A stretch of DNA of 43,222 nt. Origin: CAZMVY01 sp964617875. Its GTDB lineage: Bacteria; Planctomycetota; Phycisphaerae; UBA1845; PWPN01. Under the pieces are notes generated by a model. The model had not been told where the DNA came from and did no database searches. It was given only the letters and a program-made list of their open reading frames with translations. Location: assembly GCA_964617875.1 (NCBI GenBank), contig CAZUAI010000048.1, positions 1 to 43,222 on the forward strand, read 5' to 3'. The number at the start of each line of letters is the position of its first letter. Position 1 is the stretch's first letter. Below, in pieces: positions 8,466-17,245 of this stretch. The translations under genes were made by a program, and so were the position numbers.

Positions 8466-9011
8466 TCAGCGTCCTCGTACGCGGCCTGGCGTCGGCGTCG
8501 GCGTGCCGGGCACGGCCGGCGAGGCGATGGCCCCGCGAGGCACCGTTGCGGAGAAGCCCACGATGTTGAGGTCGCTGCGCGGCACCACCACAATATGATA
8601 CGGGCTCGTTCTCGCGACGCCGCCGTGCTTGGCCTCGCCCGGGTGGAGCGTCTGCACCTGTGCCCGGATCCGGCCGTTGTCTTTCCAAACGCGCGTGATC
8701 CGAATCCCGAGTTGATCGGAGGAAGCGGGCCCGGTGGCGGCGATCAGCACCATCTGGTTTCGGAAATCCACGGGCACTTCGGCGATGGGCAGCTGGGCCA
8801 GGGTGGCGGCATCCCGGGCGACGACCCGCAGCGGGCGCGCGATGTTGGAGTACGTGCCCTGTTGCTGCCACGCAATGGGAAACTCGTCGGGCTCCTGGGC
8901 GGCAGGCGGATGGGGGCCGCCGGCGCCGCAACCGGCCAGGAGCAAGACCGACCAGCAGGCCCGGTAAGACGGACACCGACGAGGACGTCGGCGAAGCAGG
9001 TGGTTCATCAT
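8466..9011 (-). CDS. small lipoprotein of unknown function
   Basis: The N terminus shows a basic stretch (RRRPRRCPSYR), a hydrophobic core and a lipobox LLLAGC, so the protein is probably lipid-anchored after cleavage at the Cys. The mature part (about 150 aa) reads like a protease-complex (PrcB-like) or small beta-sandwich domain, with WQQQGTYSNIARPLRVV and FRNQMVLIAATG; this fold assignment is tentative. The C terminus is Pro/Thr-rich. The start at 9011 is chosen because TATGAT (9019-9024, minus strand) ends seven bases before that ATG, so the in-frame ATG at 9021-9023 lies inside the -10 box. It forms a two-gene unit with the acetyltransferase. Confidence 0.65.
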   Translation of the reverse strand: MMNHLLRRRPRRCPSYRACWSVLLLAGCGAGGPHPPAAQEPDEFPIAWQQQGTYSNIARPLRVVARDAATLAQLPIAEVPVDFRNQMVLIAATGPASSDQLGIRITRVWKDNGRIRAQVQTLHPGEAKHGGVARTSPYHIVVVPRSDLNIVGFSATVPRGAIASPAVPGTPTPTPGRVRGR

Positions 9012-9050
9012 GGCCGGTATCATATCGCGCCGCGAGCCGGTGCAATACCC

Positions 9051-9079
9051 TTGACTCGGGCGGCTCGATCCGCGAGAAT
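9051..9079 (+). promoter_or_regulatory. candidate promoter of efp
   Basis: TTGACT (9051-9056), a 17-bp spacer and GAGAAT (9074-9079) resemble sigma70 boxes. The leader would be about 46 nt and would contain GGAG upstream of the efp ATG. Confidence 0.45.
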
Positions 9080-9131
9080 GAGGGGCTCGGAAACTTGCCG
9101 CGAGCGGCATTGAGCAGGAGATTCTGGCGTT

Positions 9132-9695
9132 ATGATCGGAGCAAGCGACCTTCGCGTGGGCCGGGTCATCATCTACGAGAACGAGATCTACACCGTGAAG
9201 GAGTGCCAGCACACGGCCAAGGGGAACTGGCGCAGCTACATGGTGACGAAGCTCAAGCACTTGAAGACCGGCCGTATCATCGACGCCCGGTTCGCCATGA
9301 GCGACAAGATCGACACGCCGTTTCTTGAGAGCAAGGAATACGAGTATCTTTACAGCGAGGGCGACCACCTCGTGCTCATGGACACGGAGACCTACGACCA
9401 GATGCAGGTCCCGGCGGACATCCTGGGCGAGGGCGTGAAGTTTCTGAAGGCCAACGAGAAGGTGACCTGCCAGATTCACGAGGGGAAGGTGTTGACGATC
9501 GACCTGCCTAACGTCGTCGAACTGGCCGTCACGGAGACGCCGCCGGTCGTCAAGGGCGCGACGGCCACGAACCAGCCGAAGGACGCGATCCTCGAGACCG
9601 GCGCCCGCGTCCGCGTGCCCGCGTTCATCGAGCCGGGCGAGGTCCTCCGTGTCGATACCCGCACGGGCGAATATGTGGAGCGTGCCAAGAAGTAG
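9132..9695 (+). CDS. efp: translation elongation factor P
   Basis: The protein has 187 residues, the normal EF-P length, with three beta-barrel domains: an N-terminal KOW-like domain, the OB domain starting near YLYSEGDHLVLMDTETYDQ, and the C-terminal domain with the family signature (VRVPAFIEPGEVLRVDTRTGEYVER). EF-P binds the ribosome and relieves stalling at polyproline. The tip loop that enters the peptidyl-transferase centre reads HTAKGNWRSYM in place of the common PGKG(Q/G)AF. The residue aligned with the modified Lys34 of E. coli is therefore probably Asn32, so classical lysylation or rhamnosylation is unlikely. It is transcribed divergently from the lipoprotein gene. Confidence 0.95.
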   Translation: MIGASDLRVGRVIIYENEIYTVKECQHTAKGNWRSYMVTKLKHLKTGRIIDARFAMSDKIDTPFLESKEYEYLYSEGDHLVLMDTETYDQMQVPADILGEGVKFLKANEKVTCQIHEGKVLTIDLPNVVELAVTETPPVVKGATATNQPKDAILETGARVRVPAFIEPGEVLRVDTRTGEYVERAKK

Positions 9696-9831
9696 CGCGC
9701 GGGCGAACGGGCAGGCAATTCGGCGCGGCTTCCGCCCCAGCCGGGCGACGAATGGGGAGGAAGGGATGATGCGCCGGGCCGGGCAGGCGCTGGAAACGAC
9801 GGCCTGTTGCCGCTGAGCCCGATCCGGTCGG

Positions 9832-11334
9832 CTACGTTCCCGTATCGATTCGCTTCTTTACCTGTTTCTTGAACGCCTCGAGGAGCGGGTCGCCGGTGCG
9901 TTCCATGATCTTCAGCATCTCGCCGCGCAGACGGGCGGCGGCGGCGGCGTGGTCCGGGTCGTCGATCCGGTTGTGGAGCGCGCACGGATCCTTCTCGACG
10001 TCGTACAGCTCCTCAGGCACGCGGTACGAGAAGAACCGCACGCGGGCCGCGATCGCCGGGTCGTTCTTCGCGGCGGCCTCCATCGCCTTGAACGACGGCG
10101 AGCCACGGGCCTCGTTCTGAAAGACCGTCTTGCCGTCCGACCAGGCGTTGAAGATGTAGCTGTACTTCCGGTCCTGCACGCACCGCATCGGGAACTCCCG
10201 CCGGGCGGACGTCGCGTGGAGGACCGTATACACGAGGTCGCGTCCGTCCTGCTCCTCGCCGTCCAGCAGCGGCACGAACGACCGCCCGTCCATGCCGGGC
10301 ACCGACGGCAACCCCGCCGCCTCAAGCACCGTCGGCATGAAGTCGATCCCCGAGATGATGTGCCGGCGGTCCACCGTTCCCGGCTTTGTCCGGTCCGGCC
10401 AGCGCACGATCCACGCCGTCCGCGTGCTCGCCGGGTAGCAGTTTGTCTTGGCGAACGGGAATGGCATGCCGTTATCGCCGAGAAACATCACCATCGTGCT
10501 GTCGGCCATGCCGGTTTCCCGAAGCGCGCGGAGGATCTCGCCGACGGTCTCGTCGCAACGGTGTACCGACGTGTAGAACTGCGCAAGCTCCCGGCGGATC
10601 TCCGGCAGATCCGGCAGGAAGCACGGCACCTCGACGTCCGCGGGCCCATACGCCTTGGCGACCCTGCGTTCGATCGGTTCGGCCCGGGCCCGCCTTTGGG
10701 GCCGCGGCCGCTGCTCGCCCTCGCTGCCCGCGAAGGGGCGGTGGGGGTCCTGCGCGTTGGCCATCAGGAAAAAGGGCTTGCCCGCCGTGCGCGCCTTCTC
10801 GAAGAACGCCTTCGCCTGTTCGTAGTATGCCGCCGGGTCGCGCCCGTCGCCCAGTTGGGCCGCGTCCACGACCGTGTCCCAGCAGAACTTCTCGATCGGC
10901 GTGAGGTGCGGCACCTTCGCGAAGATCCCGTTCAGATACCCGGCGGCGCGGAGCGATTCCTGCAGCGTGGGCACGTCCCGCCGGATCGGTTCGAAACCCA
11001 TCGCGCCGTTCCGGTACGGGTAGCGGCCGGTCATCAGCACCGACCGCGACGGCTGGCAGACGGCCGCCGTCACATGAGCGTGGACGAACCGCATTCCTTC
11101 GGTCGCAAGCCGGTCGAGGTTCGGCGTGATACCCGGGATCCGGCAGCCGGTCACGCCGAGCCCGTCGTAGTTCAGGTCATCGGCGGTGATGAGCAGGATG
11201 CTCAGCCGCGGCGTCCCGCCGGGCCGCGTCGAGGCGCTGCCCGGCTGTACCGGGTCGGTGCCCCGCACGCCCGCAACAATCCCGATCCACGCAAGAACGA
11301 ACCCCCCCACGATCCGGCGTCCGCCGCTGTGCAT
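9832..11334 (-). CDS. secreted sulfatase (arylsulfatase/alkaline phosphatase superfamily)
   Basis: The protein (500 aa) has a signal peptide at its N terminus (GGFVLAWIGIVAGVRG). The metal-binding start of the fold is LLITADDLNYD. The sulfatase signature VCQPSRSVLMTGRYP has Cys93 in the C-x-P-S-R context, to be converted to formylglycine. Further conserved pieces are MVMFLGDNGMPF and the C-terminal YDVEKDPCALHN. It hydrolyses sulfate esters, probably on sulfated polysaccharides, in the periplasm or outside. The start at 11334 has GGAGG seven bases upstream. Planctomycetes carry many such sulfatases, and the divergent GH20 neighbour fits a role in glycan breakdown. No formylglycine-generating enzyme gene is visible in this window. 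Confidence 0.92.
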   Translation of the reverse strand: MHSGGRRIVGGFVLAWIGIVAGVRGTDPVQPGSASTRPGGTPRLSILLITADDLNYDGLGVTGCRIPGITPNLDRLATEGMRFVHAHVTAAVCQPSRSVLMTGRYPYRNGAMGFEPIRRDVPTLQESLRAAGYLNGIFAKVPHLTPIEKFCWDTVVDAAQLGDGRDPAAYYEQAKAFFEKARTAGKPFFLMANAQDPHRPFAGSEGEQRPRPQRRARAEPIERRVAKAYGPADVEVPCFLPDLPEIRRELAQFYTSVHRCDETVGEILRALRETGMADSTMVMFLGDNGMPFPFAKTNCYPASTRTAWIVRWPDRTKPGTVDRRHIISGIDFMPTVLEAAGLPSVPGMDGRSFVPLLDGEEQDGRDLVYTVLHATSARREFPMRCVQDRKYSYIFNAWSDGKTVFQNEARGSPSFKAMEAAAKNDPAIAARVRFFSYRVPEELYDVEKDPCALHNRIDDPDHAAAAARLRGEMLKIMERTGDPLLEAFKKQVKKRIDTGT

Positions 11335-11419
11335 GGTCAGCCTCCAGCTATTATCGGGGGTCATTTGAAACGAACCGCGGTACGGCGGCAACCGGGCTGG
11401 ACAACCGACCCGCGATCGT

Positions 11420-11425
11420 TACTGT
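11420..11425 (+). promoter_or_regulatory. candidate -10 box TACTGT, leaderless GH20 gene
   Basis: TACTGT fits TANNNT and lies seven bases before the ATG at 11433. No Shine-Dalgarno sequence is seen. This spacing matches four or five other genes in the window. Weak by itself. Confidence 0.25.
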
Positions 11426-11432
11426 ATCCGGC

Positions 11433-13100
11433 ATGGAGACCGATGCGATTCGAACGGCGGCAATCCTCCTTACGGTGTGGGCAGGCGTCATGACAGAGGC
11501 AACGGCTACGGCGGCGGAAAGCGGGCCGATGAGTCCCGGATCCGTCATTCCCCGCCCGGTTGAGATGCGGGTGGACCACGGCACGTTTGTCATCACGCCG
11601 ACAACCGCCATGGTCGCCGCCGGACCGGCCGCAGACGAGGCGCGCAAGCTGCGAGACTATCTTGCCCCGGCGATGGGGTTTCCGTTGCCGCTCGTGGAGA
11701 GCGTGCCGGCCACCGAGAACACAATCTCGCTCCGTTGCGACGAGTCCCTGCGGGACCTTGGCGACGAGGGTTATCGGCTGGAGGTGACGCCGCAGGGCAT
11801 CTCGCTCATTGCGGCGCGACCGGCGGGTCTGTTCTGGGGCATTCAGACCCTGCGGCAACTGATGCCCGTGGCCGTGTTTCGCAGGGCCGCGGTGGACGGC
11901 GTGACCTGGGCCGTTCCGCTCGTCCGCATCGTGGACCGCCCCCGCTTCGGCTGGCGCGGGCTCCTGCTCGACACCGCGCGGCACTTCATGCCCAAGTCGT
12001 TTGTCCTGAAGCTCCTTGACGCGATGGCCCTGCACAAGCTCAACAGCCTGCAACTGCACCTGACCGACGATCAGGGCTGGCGGATCGAGATCCGCAAGTA
12101 CCCGCGGCTCACCGAGGTCGGCGCCTGGCGCGACGAGACGCTGATCGGCCACCCGTCCACGAAGCCGTGGAAGTACGACGGGCGGCGGCACGGCGGCTTC
12201 TATACGCAGGACGACATCCGCGAGATCGTCCGCTACGCCGCGGACCGGCACATCAACATCGTGCCCGAGATCGAGATGCCCGGCCACGCACGGGCGGCCA
12301 TTTCCGCCTACCCGCGGCTCGGCTGCAACCCGGACACGCCGCTGAAGCCCTGGACGCACTGGGGCGTGTGCCCGGACATCTTCATTCCCACCGACGAGAC
12401 GATCGCCTTCCTGCAGGACGTGCTGACGGAGGTGCTCGAGCTGTTCCCGAGCCGGTTCATTCACATCGGCGGCGACGAGGCGATCAAGGACCAATGGAAG
12501 GCGAGCCCGATCGTGCAGGCCCGCATCCGCGAACTGGGCCTGAAGAACGAGGCCGAGATGCAGGCCTGGTTCATTCGCCAGATGGATGCCTTTCTGACAC
12601 GACACGGACGGCGGCTCGTCGGCTGGGACGAGATCCTCGAGGGCGGGCTCGCCCCGGGGGCCGTGGTGATGTCGTGGCGAGGCGAGGAAGGCGGCATCGC
12701 GGCCGCCCGGTCCGGCCACGACGTCATCATGACGCCGACGTCGCACACCTACTTCGACTACTACCAGGGGCCGCGCGACAAGGAACCCCTCGCCATCGGC
12801 GCGGACCTTCCGCTCAAGGTCGTGTACGCCTATGAGCCGATTCCGACAACCCTTCGCGAGGACGAGGCCCGGCGCATCCTCGGCTCGCAGGGACAGTTGT
12901 GGGCCGAGTACCTGCCGGACCCGCGACACGTCGAGTACATGGCCTTTCCGCGGGCCGCGGCTCTGGCCGAGGTCCTCTGGTCGCCCCCGGGGCCGCGAGA
13001 CTACGACGCGTTCGTCGCCCGGCTTCGCAGCCATGTGAAGCGTCTCGACGTCATGGACATCCACTACCGACGGCTTGACGCGCCCGCGCCGCCGCTGTAG
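11433..13100 (+). CDS. GH20 beta-N-acetylhexosaminidase
   Basis: The protein (555 aa) has a signal-like N terminus (AAILLTVWAGVMTEATATAAE), a GH20b alpha/beta domain (about 35-165) and a GH20 TIM barrel. Barrel landmarks include RGLLLDTARHFMPKSF, LHLTDDQGWRIEI, IVPEIEMPGH and the catalytic pair in HIGGDEAIKDQW (Asp348-Glu349), then WDEIL, YEPIP and the closing GSQGQLWAEY. It removes terminal N-acetylglucosamine or N-acetylgalactosamine by substrate-assisted catalysis. Location is probably periplasmic or outer membrane. It is divergent from the sulfatase and ends 12 bp before atpC, so the two may be co-transcribed although their functions are unrelated. Confidence 0.95.
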   Translation: METDAIRTAAILLTVWAGVMTEATATAAESGPMSPGSVIPRPVEMRVDHGTFVITPTTAMVAAGPAADEARKLRDYLAPAMGFPLPLVESVPATENTISLRCDESLRDLGDEGYRLEVTPQGISLIAARPAGLFWGIQTLRQLMPVAVFRRAAVDGVTWAVPLVRIVDRPRFGWRGLLLDTARHFMPKSFVLKLLDAMALHKLNSLQLHLTDDQGWRIEIRKYPRLTEVGAWRDETLIGHPSTKPWKYDGRRHGGFYTQDDIREIVRYAADRHINIVPEIEMPGHARAAISAYPRLGCNPDTPLKPWTHWGVCPDIFIPTDETIAFLQDVLTEVLELFPSRFIHIGGDEAIKDQWKASPIVQARIRELGLKNEAEMQAWFIRQMDAFLTRHGRRLVGWDEILEGGLAPGAVVMSWRGEEGGIAAARSGHDVIMTPTSHTYFDYYQGPRDKEPLAIGADLPLKVVYAYEPIPTTLREDEARRILGSQGQLWAEYLPDPRHVEYMAFPRAAALAEVLWSPPGPRDYDAFVARLRSHVKRLDVMDIHYRRLDAPAPPL

Positions 13101-13112
13101 AAGGGCATCGTC

Positions 13113-13517
13113 ATGGCTCACGTGAACGACATTCACTGTTCGGTCATCACGCCCGAGGCGAAGGTCTTTGAAGGCGCCGCGGATTTCGTGGCGCTTCCCG
13201 CGCATGACGGCGAGATCGGCGTCCTCCCGAACCGCGCCCCGTTGCTCTGCAAGCTGGGAATCGGTGTTCTGCGCGTACGGCGGGGCGATCAGGTGGCCCA
13301 GTGGTTTGTGGACGGCGGGTTCGCCCAGGTGATCGCGAACCAGCTCACCGTGCTGACGCAACGGGCGCTGCAGCCTCAGGCCATCGACCCCGCCGCCGCG
13401 AACCGCTCGCTCGAAGAGGCCCTGCGGATGGAGATGCGTGACGACGCGGCCCGGCAGGCCCGCAACGACGCCGTCGCCCGCGCGAAAACGCAGCTCAGGC
13501 TCGCCTCCGGGCGGTAA
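13113..13517 (+). CDS. atpC: F1Fo ATP synthase epsilon subunit
   Basis: The protein has 134 residues, normal for AtpC. The N-terminal beta-sandwich reads CSVITPEAKVFEGAADFVAL, PAHDGEIGVLPNRAPLL and then GIGVLRVRRGD. The C terminus is the helical hairpin (about 90-134). Epsilon sits on the central stalk with gamma, couples rotation to catalysis and can inhibit ATP hydrolysis. No other ATP synthase gene is present in the window. In most bacteria atpC closes the atp operon after atpD, so here it stands alone behind a GH20 gene. The ribosome binding site is weak (AGAAGGGC). Confidence 0.92.
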   Translation: MAHVNDIHCSVITPEAKVFEGAADFVALPAHDGEIGVLPNRAPLLCKLGIGVLRVRRGDQVAQWFVDGGFAQVIANQLTVLTQRALQPQAIDPAAANRSLEEALRMEMRDDAARQARNDAVARAKTQLRLASGR

Positions 13518-13763
13518 AGTACGCGGCCACGGTCTTTCCCGCTCCCTCGTTCTTTGTTGATGTCTTCTGATTTCTTCGCGGGCCGCGAGGATTTCGACGC
13601 TTGCGCGTCCTCCCGATCGAAAGAACATCGGGCATGGGGCGACATGGCAAAGCCACCCGTTGCCGGCGCTGCCGGTTCGGACAGGCGGGGCGGGAAGCCT
13701 GCACCACAAGGAATAGTGCCAAGGGCGAGGCCTTCGCGGAGCGTGCTCCGGCTCTTGACCGTC
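13518..13763. other. convergent intergenic region with small hairpins
   Basis: No gene is supported here. A hairpin GACGC-TTGC-GCGTC (13596-13609), extended by GAG/CTC outside a bulge, could act as a weak terminator between atpC and the dehydratase gene. The rest (about 13630-13740) reads like decayed intergenic repeat sequence. Confidence 0.35.
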
Positions 13764-15740
13764 TCAATGGACCGTTGCGGGTGAGCCGCCGCCGGCTGCG
13801 GCCGTCGCTTGCACCGGGGCGGAGCCGCCGGGGTTTGGCGTGTATTGCGGCACGACGGCCTTGAGTTCGCGGCGGAGGGCGGCCTCGTCGCCGTCGTTGG
13901 CCAGGCTGATCAGCTTCGAGATGCTGCGGCAGATCTCGTCCCAGTCGCGCGGGCGGTGTTTCATGATGCCGATCTTCGGATGCTCGGTGCGGGCGACGTC
14001 CTCGCCCTCGATCGACAGCTCCTCGAAGAGCTTCTCGCCCGGCCGCATTCCGGTGAAGACGATCTCGATGTCCTCGCCGGGGCGAAGCCCGCTCAGCGTG
14101 ATCAGGTCGCGGGCGAGGTCCACGATTTTCACCGGCTCGCCCATGTCGAGCAGGAAGATCTCGCCCCCGCGGCCCATGGCTCCCGCCTGCAGCACGAGTT
14201 GGGCCGCCTCGGGGATCGTCATGAAGTACCGGCGCATCTCGGGATGCGTCACGGTCACCGGGCCGCCCGCGGCGATCTGCTCCCGGAAGATCGGGATCAC
14301 GCTGCCGCTGCTCCCGAGCACGTTGCCGAAACGCACCGTCACGAACTGCGTCCGGGTGCGCGCGCTGAGCAACTGGCAGTAGATCTCCGCCACGCGCTTC
14401 GTGCAGCCCATCACGCTCGTGGGGTTGACGGCCTTGTCGGTCGAGATCATCACGAACTTCTCGACGTTGTGCCGCACGGCGGCGTCGGCGAGCGTCTTCG
14501 TCCCGGCGATGTTGTTCTTCACGGCCTCGCCGGGGTTGTACTCCATCATCGGGACGTGTTTGTGGGCGGCGGCGTGGCAGATCGTCTCGGGGCGGTGCGC
14601 GGCGAGGACCTGCTCGACGCGGGCGGCGTCGCCGATGTCGCCGACGATCGGCACCACGTCCAGGGCCGGATTGGTGCGGCGCAGCTCGCGCTCGATGTAA
14701 AACAGGTTGTTCTCCGCCCGTTCCATGAGGACAAGGCGGGCCGGACCGAACCGCGCGATCTGCCGGCACATCTCCGAGCCGATCGAACCGCCCGCTCCGG
14801 TGATCATGACCCGCCGGCCGTTCAGGTACTCGCCGATGGCATGAGCGTCCAGCTTCACCGGGTCGCGCCCCAGCAGGTCCTCGATATCGACGTCGCGGAG
14901 CTGGCTGACCTTGACGCGCCCGTCGATCAGGTCCGGCAGGCTCGGAACCGTCCGGAATCGCAGGTTCGTCCCCTGGCACATCTCGACGATCTGACGGACC
15001 TTCCGCTGGCTTGCGGAGGGCATGGCGATCAGCACCTCGTCCACGTCGAGCTTTGTGCAGATCGACCGGATCTCGTCGGTCCTGCCGAGCACCTCCACCC
15101 CGTGGATCCGCCCGTGCTGCTTGGCGGGGTCGTCGTCGAGGAAGCCGAGCACCTCATAGCGCTCCTCCCTCATGCGGAGGACTTCGCGGAGGACGGATTC
15201 CCCCGCATCGCCCGCGCCGACGATCACCACCCGCACGAGCGACCCGATCTGGCTCGGGCGGATCTCTTCGTGATAGAACCGGAACGCGATTCTGGCGCCG
15301 CAGACGAAGGCGATCGTGAACAGCCAATCCAGCAGAAAGACGGACGGCGGAAACGTGTACTCGACGAAGATGGGGCGGCCGTATTGCCGGTACACCACGT
15401 TCTCGCAGACGTAGTAGACCGCGACGAACACGAACGCGCTGACGTGTGACGCCTTCACGACCGAAAAGAGGTCGCGCAGCCCCACGTACCGCCACGACCC
15501 CCGGTACTGGTGCATGACGCCGAAGACGATGAGCTTGATCAGCAGCGTGAACGGCAGAACCTTGAGGTATTGCGCCGAGAACCACGGGACCCGGTGCTTG
15601 AAATCGTAGGCAAGGCCGAAGGCGAGGAGCGTCGCCATCGCGAACAGGAAGAGGTGGGCGAGCACGGCCGCCGTCGTGCGATACGGGATACCCCCGCCGC
15701 TCCGCCCCGAAAACCCTGCTGTTGGCTTGTCGTATGCCAC
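13764..15740 (-). CDS. membrane-bound nucleotide-sugar 4,6-dehydratase/epimerase (FlaA1/PglF/WbpM type)
   Basis: This is a long-form polysaccharide biosynthesis protein of about 659 residues. Four hydrophobic segments lie in the first 170 residues (for example AAVLAHLFLFAMATLLAFGLA). A first Rossmann motif follows (VVIVGAGDAGESVL), then the catalytic short-chain dehydrogenase domain with ITGAGGSIGSEMCRQI, the AAHKHVPMME loop, and MISTDKAVNPTSVMG, where Asp-Lys replaces the usual Tyr-x3-Lys pair. The enzyme converts a UDP-linked N-acetyl sugar to a 4-keto-6-deoxy sugar for surface glycans at the inner membrane. GTG at 15740 avoids overlap with the upstream gene; GTG at 15785 would overlap it by 32 bp and is also possible. 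Confidence 0.93.
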   Translation of the reverse strand: MAYDKPTAGFSGRSGGGIPYRTTAAVLAHLFLFAMATLLAFGLAYDFKHRVPWFSAQYLKVLPFTLLIKLIVFGVMHQYRGSWRYVGLRDLFSVVKASHVSAFVFVAVYYVCENVVYRQYGRPIFVEYTFPPSVFLLDWLFTIAFVCGARIAFRFYHEEIRPSQIGSLVRVVIVGAGDAGESVLREVLRMREERYEVLGFLDDDPAKQHGRIHGVEVLGRTDEIRSICTKLDVDEVLIAMPSASQRKVRQIVEMCQGTNLRFRTVPSLPDLIDGRVKVSQLRDVDIEDLLGRDPVKLDAHAIGEYLNGRRVMITGAGGSIGSEMCRQIARFGPARLVLMERAENNLFYIERELRRTNPALDVVPIVGDIGDAARVEQVLAAHRPETICHAAAHKHVPMMEYNPGEAVKNNIAGTKTLADAAVRHNVEKFVMISTDKAVNPTSVMGCTKRVAEIYCQLLSARTRTQFVTVRFGNVLGSSGSVIPIFREQIAAGGPVTVTHPEMRRYFMTIPEAAQLVLQAGAMGRGGEIFLLDMGEPVKIVDLARDLITLSGLRPGEDIEIVFTGMRPGEKLFEELSIEGEDVARTEHPKIGIMKHRPRDWDEICRSISKLISLANDGDEAALRRELKAVVPQYTPNPGGSAPVQATAAAGGGSPATVH

Positions 15741-15753
15741 GCCACCCTCATTC

Positions 15754-17142
15754 TCATCCGCGGGGCGTGGCGCCGGCCCGGCCACGATTCGGGTCCATCA
15801 GATCCGCCAGCCGGCTGTAAGGCGAGTTCGCCGGCGCACCCTCGGCAACCGAGGTCGCGGTAAACCGGGCGTTCGCTTCGTCTCCCCGCGCCCACAGCAC
15901 GAGCGCATTCAGCGCCACGGCGGTCTGCGTCCGGTTCAGCCGCATGTAATCCTCGAAGGCCCTGTAGTGCGCCGTGTAGTCGCTGTTGCTTCCGTACCGT
16001 GAGGCGAGGTCCTTCGCCCAGACCAGCCAGCCCTGCAGATCTTCATCCGAGTTGCGATTCACCAGGTTGAGCCATGCGTGCGCCGCCGCGATGTACCGCG
16101 ACGTCGCAATGGCCGAAAAGATCAGGCCGATCTGCGCCTCCTGGGCAAGCTTCTTCGCCTCCGCCGCGCTGGGCCGGATCCGATCGGCCAGCGCAAACGA
16201 GTTGTACGCATCCGAGTAGCGCCGCGCGCGAAACTGGCTCCATCCCCGCTTCACGTAGTAGTCCAACTGCGTCTGCAGGGTTCCGGCGACGACCTGGTCC
16301 ACCGAAACCATGGGTATGGCGGGCTGCGTCTCGCTGGTGCGACGCGACGGGTGGGTTTCCTGGGGCTCCTGCCGGGCTCGCACGGCCACGTTCGCCCGGT
16401 CCCACGCCAGCGGGTTCTTTGCCTGGAACTTCTCCCTCCACATGGCCGAACGGTCCACCATGGCCCCCGCGCCCAGCTCGCTGCGCAGCGACCGCGTTCC
16501 GCTGAGCAACCGCCCCCGCCCCAGCCAGTCGCTCGTGGAGACGGACTGGCGACGGCGCGAGCCGAGTGACGCCGAGAGCGAGCCCTGCGGCACGAAGCTC
16601 AGGTCGCCGGTGAGAAACCGCTGTCCCACCATGGACAACCCTCGCCTGTTCCACTCCTCGGCGCTCATCATCCGTATCTCGCGGTTGCCCCAGCCGCGCA
16701 TCCCGAGAATGCTGGGCGTGTGCATCGACGAAAGCCGGCGCATTGATCGGGAGGACGTCTGACCATAATAGTTCGACATCGTCGGCTGGTAATCACGCCA
16801 GTATCCGTTGCGTCGCGACGAGGCCCCCATCGTTCCCATGCCAATCGGCGTGGTGGGCACCGGCGCACCCCGGGACACCGCGGACTGAAGAGCGGGATTG
16901 TTCGTGACCCGCTGGAACCCGCCGATGGGCGCGAGCTGCCCCGTGCTCCGCAATTGCCCGGGATCGATCATTCGTCCCACGCCGAAGTTGTAGTAGTTCC
17001 TGTAGCCCCCGTAGGTGCCGCCATAGCCGGGGGAGTATTGTCCGGCCGCAGGCCGAATGAAAACGCCGCCGGCGATGATCAGGGGCACGGCAAGCGCAGC
17101 CCGCGCGCACAACGATGTCTGAGGGTTAGATCGCATGGACAT
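15754..17142 (-). CDS. exported Gly/Ser/Tyr-rich protein with C-terminal helical repeat
   Basis: The function is unknown. The N terminus carries a signal peptide (ARAALAVPLIIAGGVFIRPAAG). A low-complexity part rich in Tyr, Gly, Ser, Arg and Met follows (SPGYGGTYGGYRNYYNFG and many SRR/SMRR motifs, about 40-240). The C-terminal 180 residues look like TPR-type helical repeats (YYVKRGWSQFRARRYSDAYNSFALADRI, then AATSRYIAAAHAWLNLV). It may be a surface or envelope scaffold. ATG at 17142 or 17136 is the likely start; a GTG at 17148 has no better support. A predicted promoter lies at 17200-17228, with the dispersed 119-nt repeat just upstream of it. Confidence 0.7.
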   Translation of the reverse strand: MSMRSNPQTSLCARAALAVPLIIAGGVFIRPAAGQYSPGYGGTYGGYRNYYNFGVGRMIDPGQLRSTGQLAPIGGFQRVTNNPALQSAVSRGAPVPTTPIGMGTMGASSRRNGYWRDYQPTMSNYYGQTSSRSMRRLSSMHTPSILGMRGWGNREIRMMSAEEWNRRGLSMVGQRFLTGDLSFVPQGSLSASLGSRRRQSVSTSDWLGRGRLLSGTRSLRSELGAGAMVDRSAMWREKFQAKNPLAWDRANVAVRARQEPQETHPSRRTSETQPAIPMVSVDQVVAGTLQTQLDYYVKRGWSQFRARRYSDAYNSFALADRIRPSAAEAKKLAQEAQIGLIFSAIATSRYIAAAHAWLNLVNRNSDEDLQGWLVWAKDLASRYGSNSDYTAHYRAFEDYMRLNRTQTAVALNALVLWARGDEANARFTATSVAEGAPANSPYSRLADLMDPNRGRAGATPRG

Positions 17143-17199
17143 AACCACACCGATCCATTCTTATCGGCCCAATGCCGATGCGGAATGAGCCCAACCTTT

Positions 17200-17228
17200 A
17201 TGGTACGCCATGCCGCCAGAATCCGCAA
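17200..17228 (-). promoter_or_regulatory. candidate promoter of the exported repeat protein
   Basis: On the minus strand TTGCGG (17228-17223), 17 bp and TACCAT (17205-17200) form a plausible promoter. The dispersed repeat core begins 18 bp further upstream, the same distance as in the second copy. Confidence 0.4.
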
Positions 17229-17245
17229 CCGATGTGGCCCAAACA

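Noticed and set aside
11332..11343. Third copy of the repeat start GTGCATGG at the sulfatase start
   Set aside because: Only eight bases match; the rest of the core is absent.
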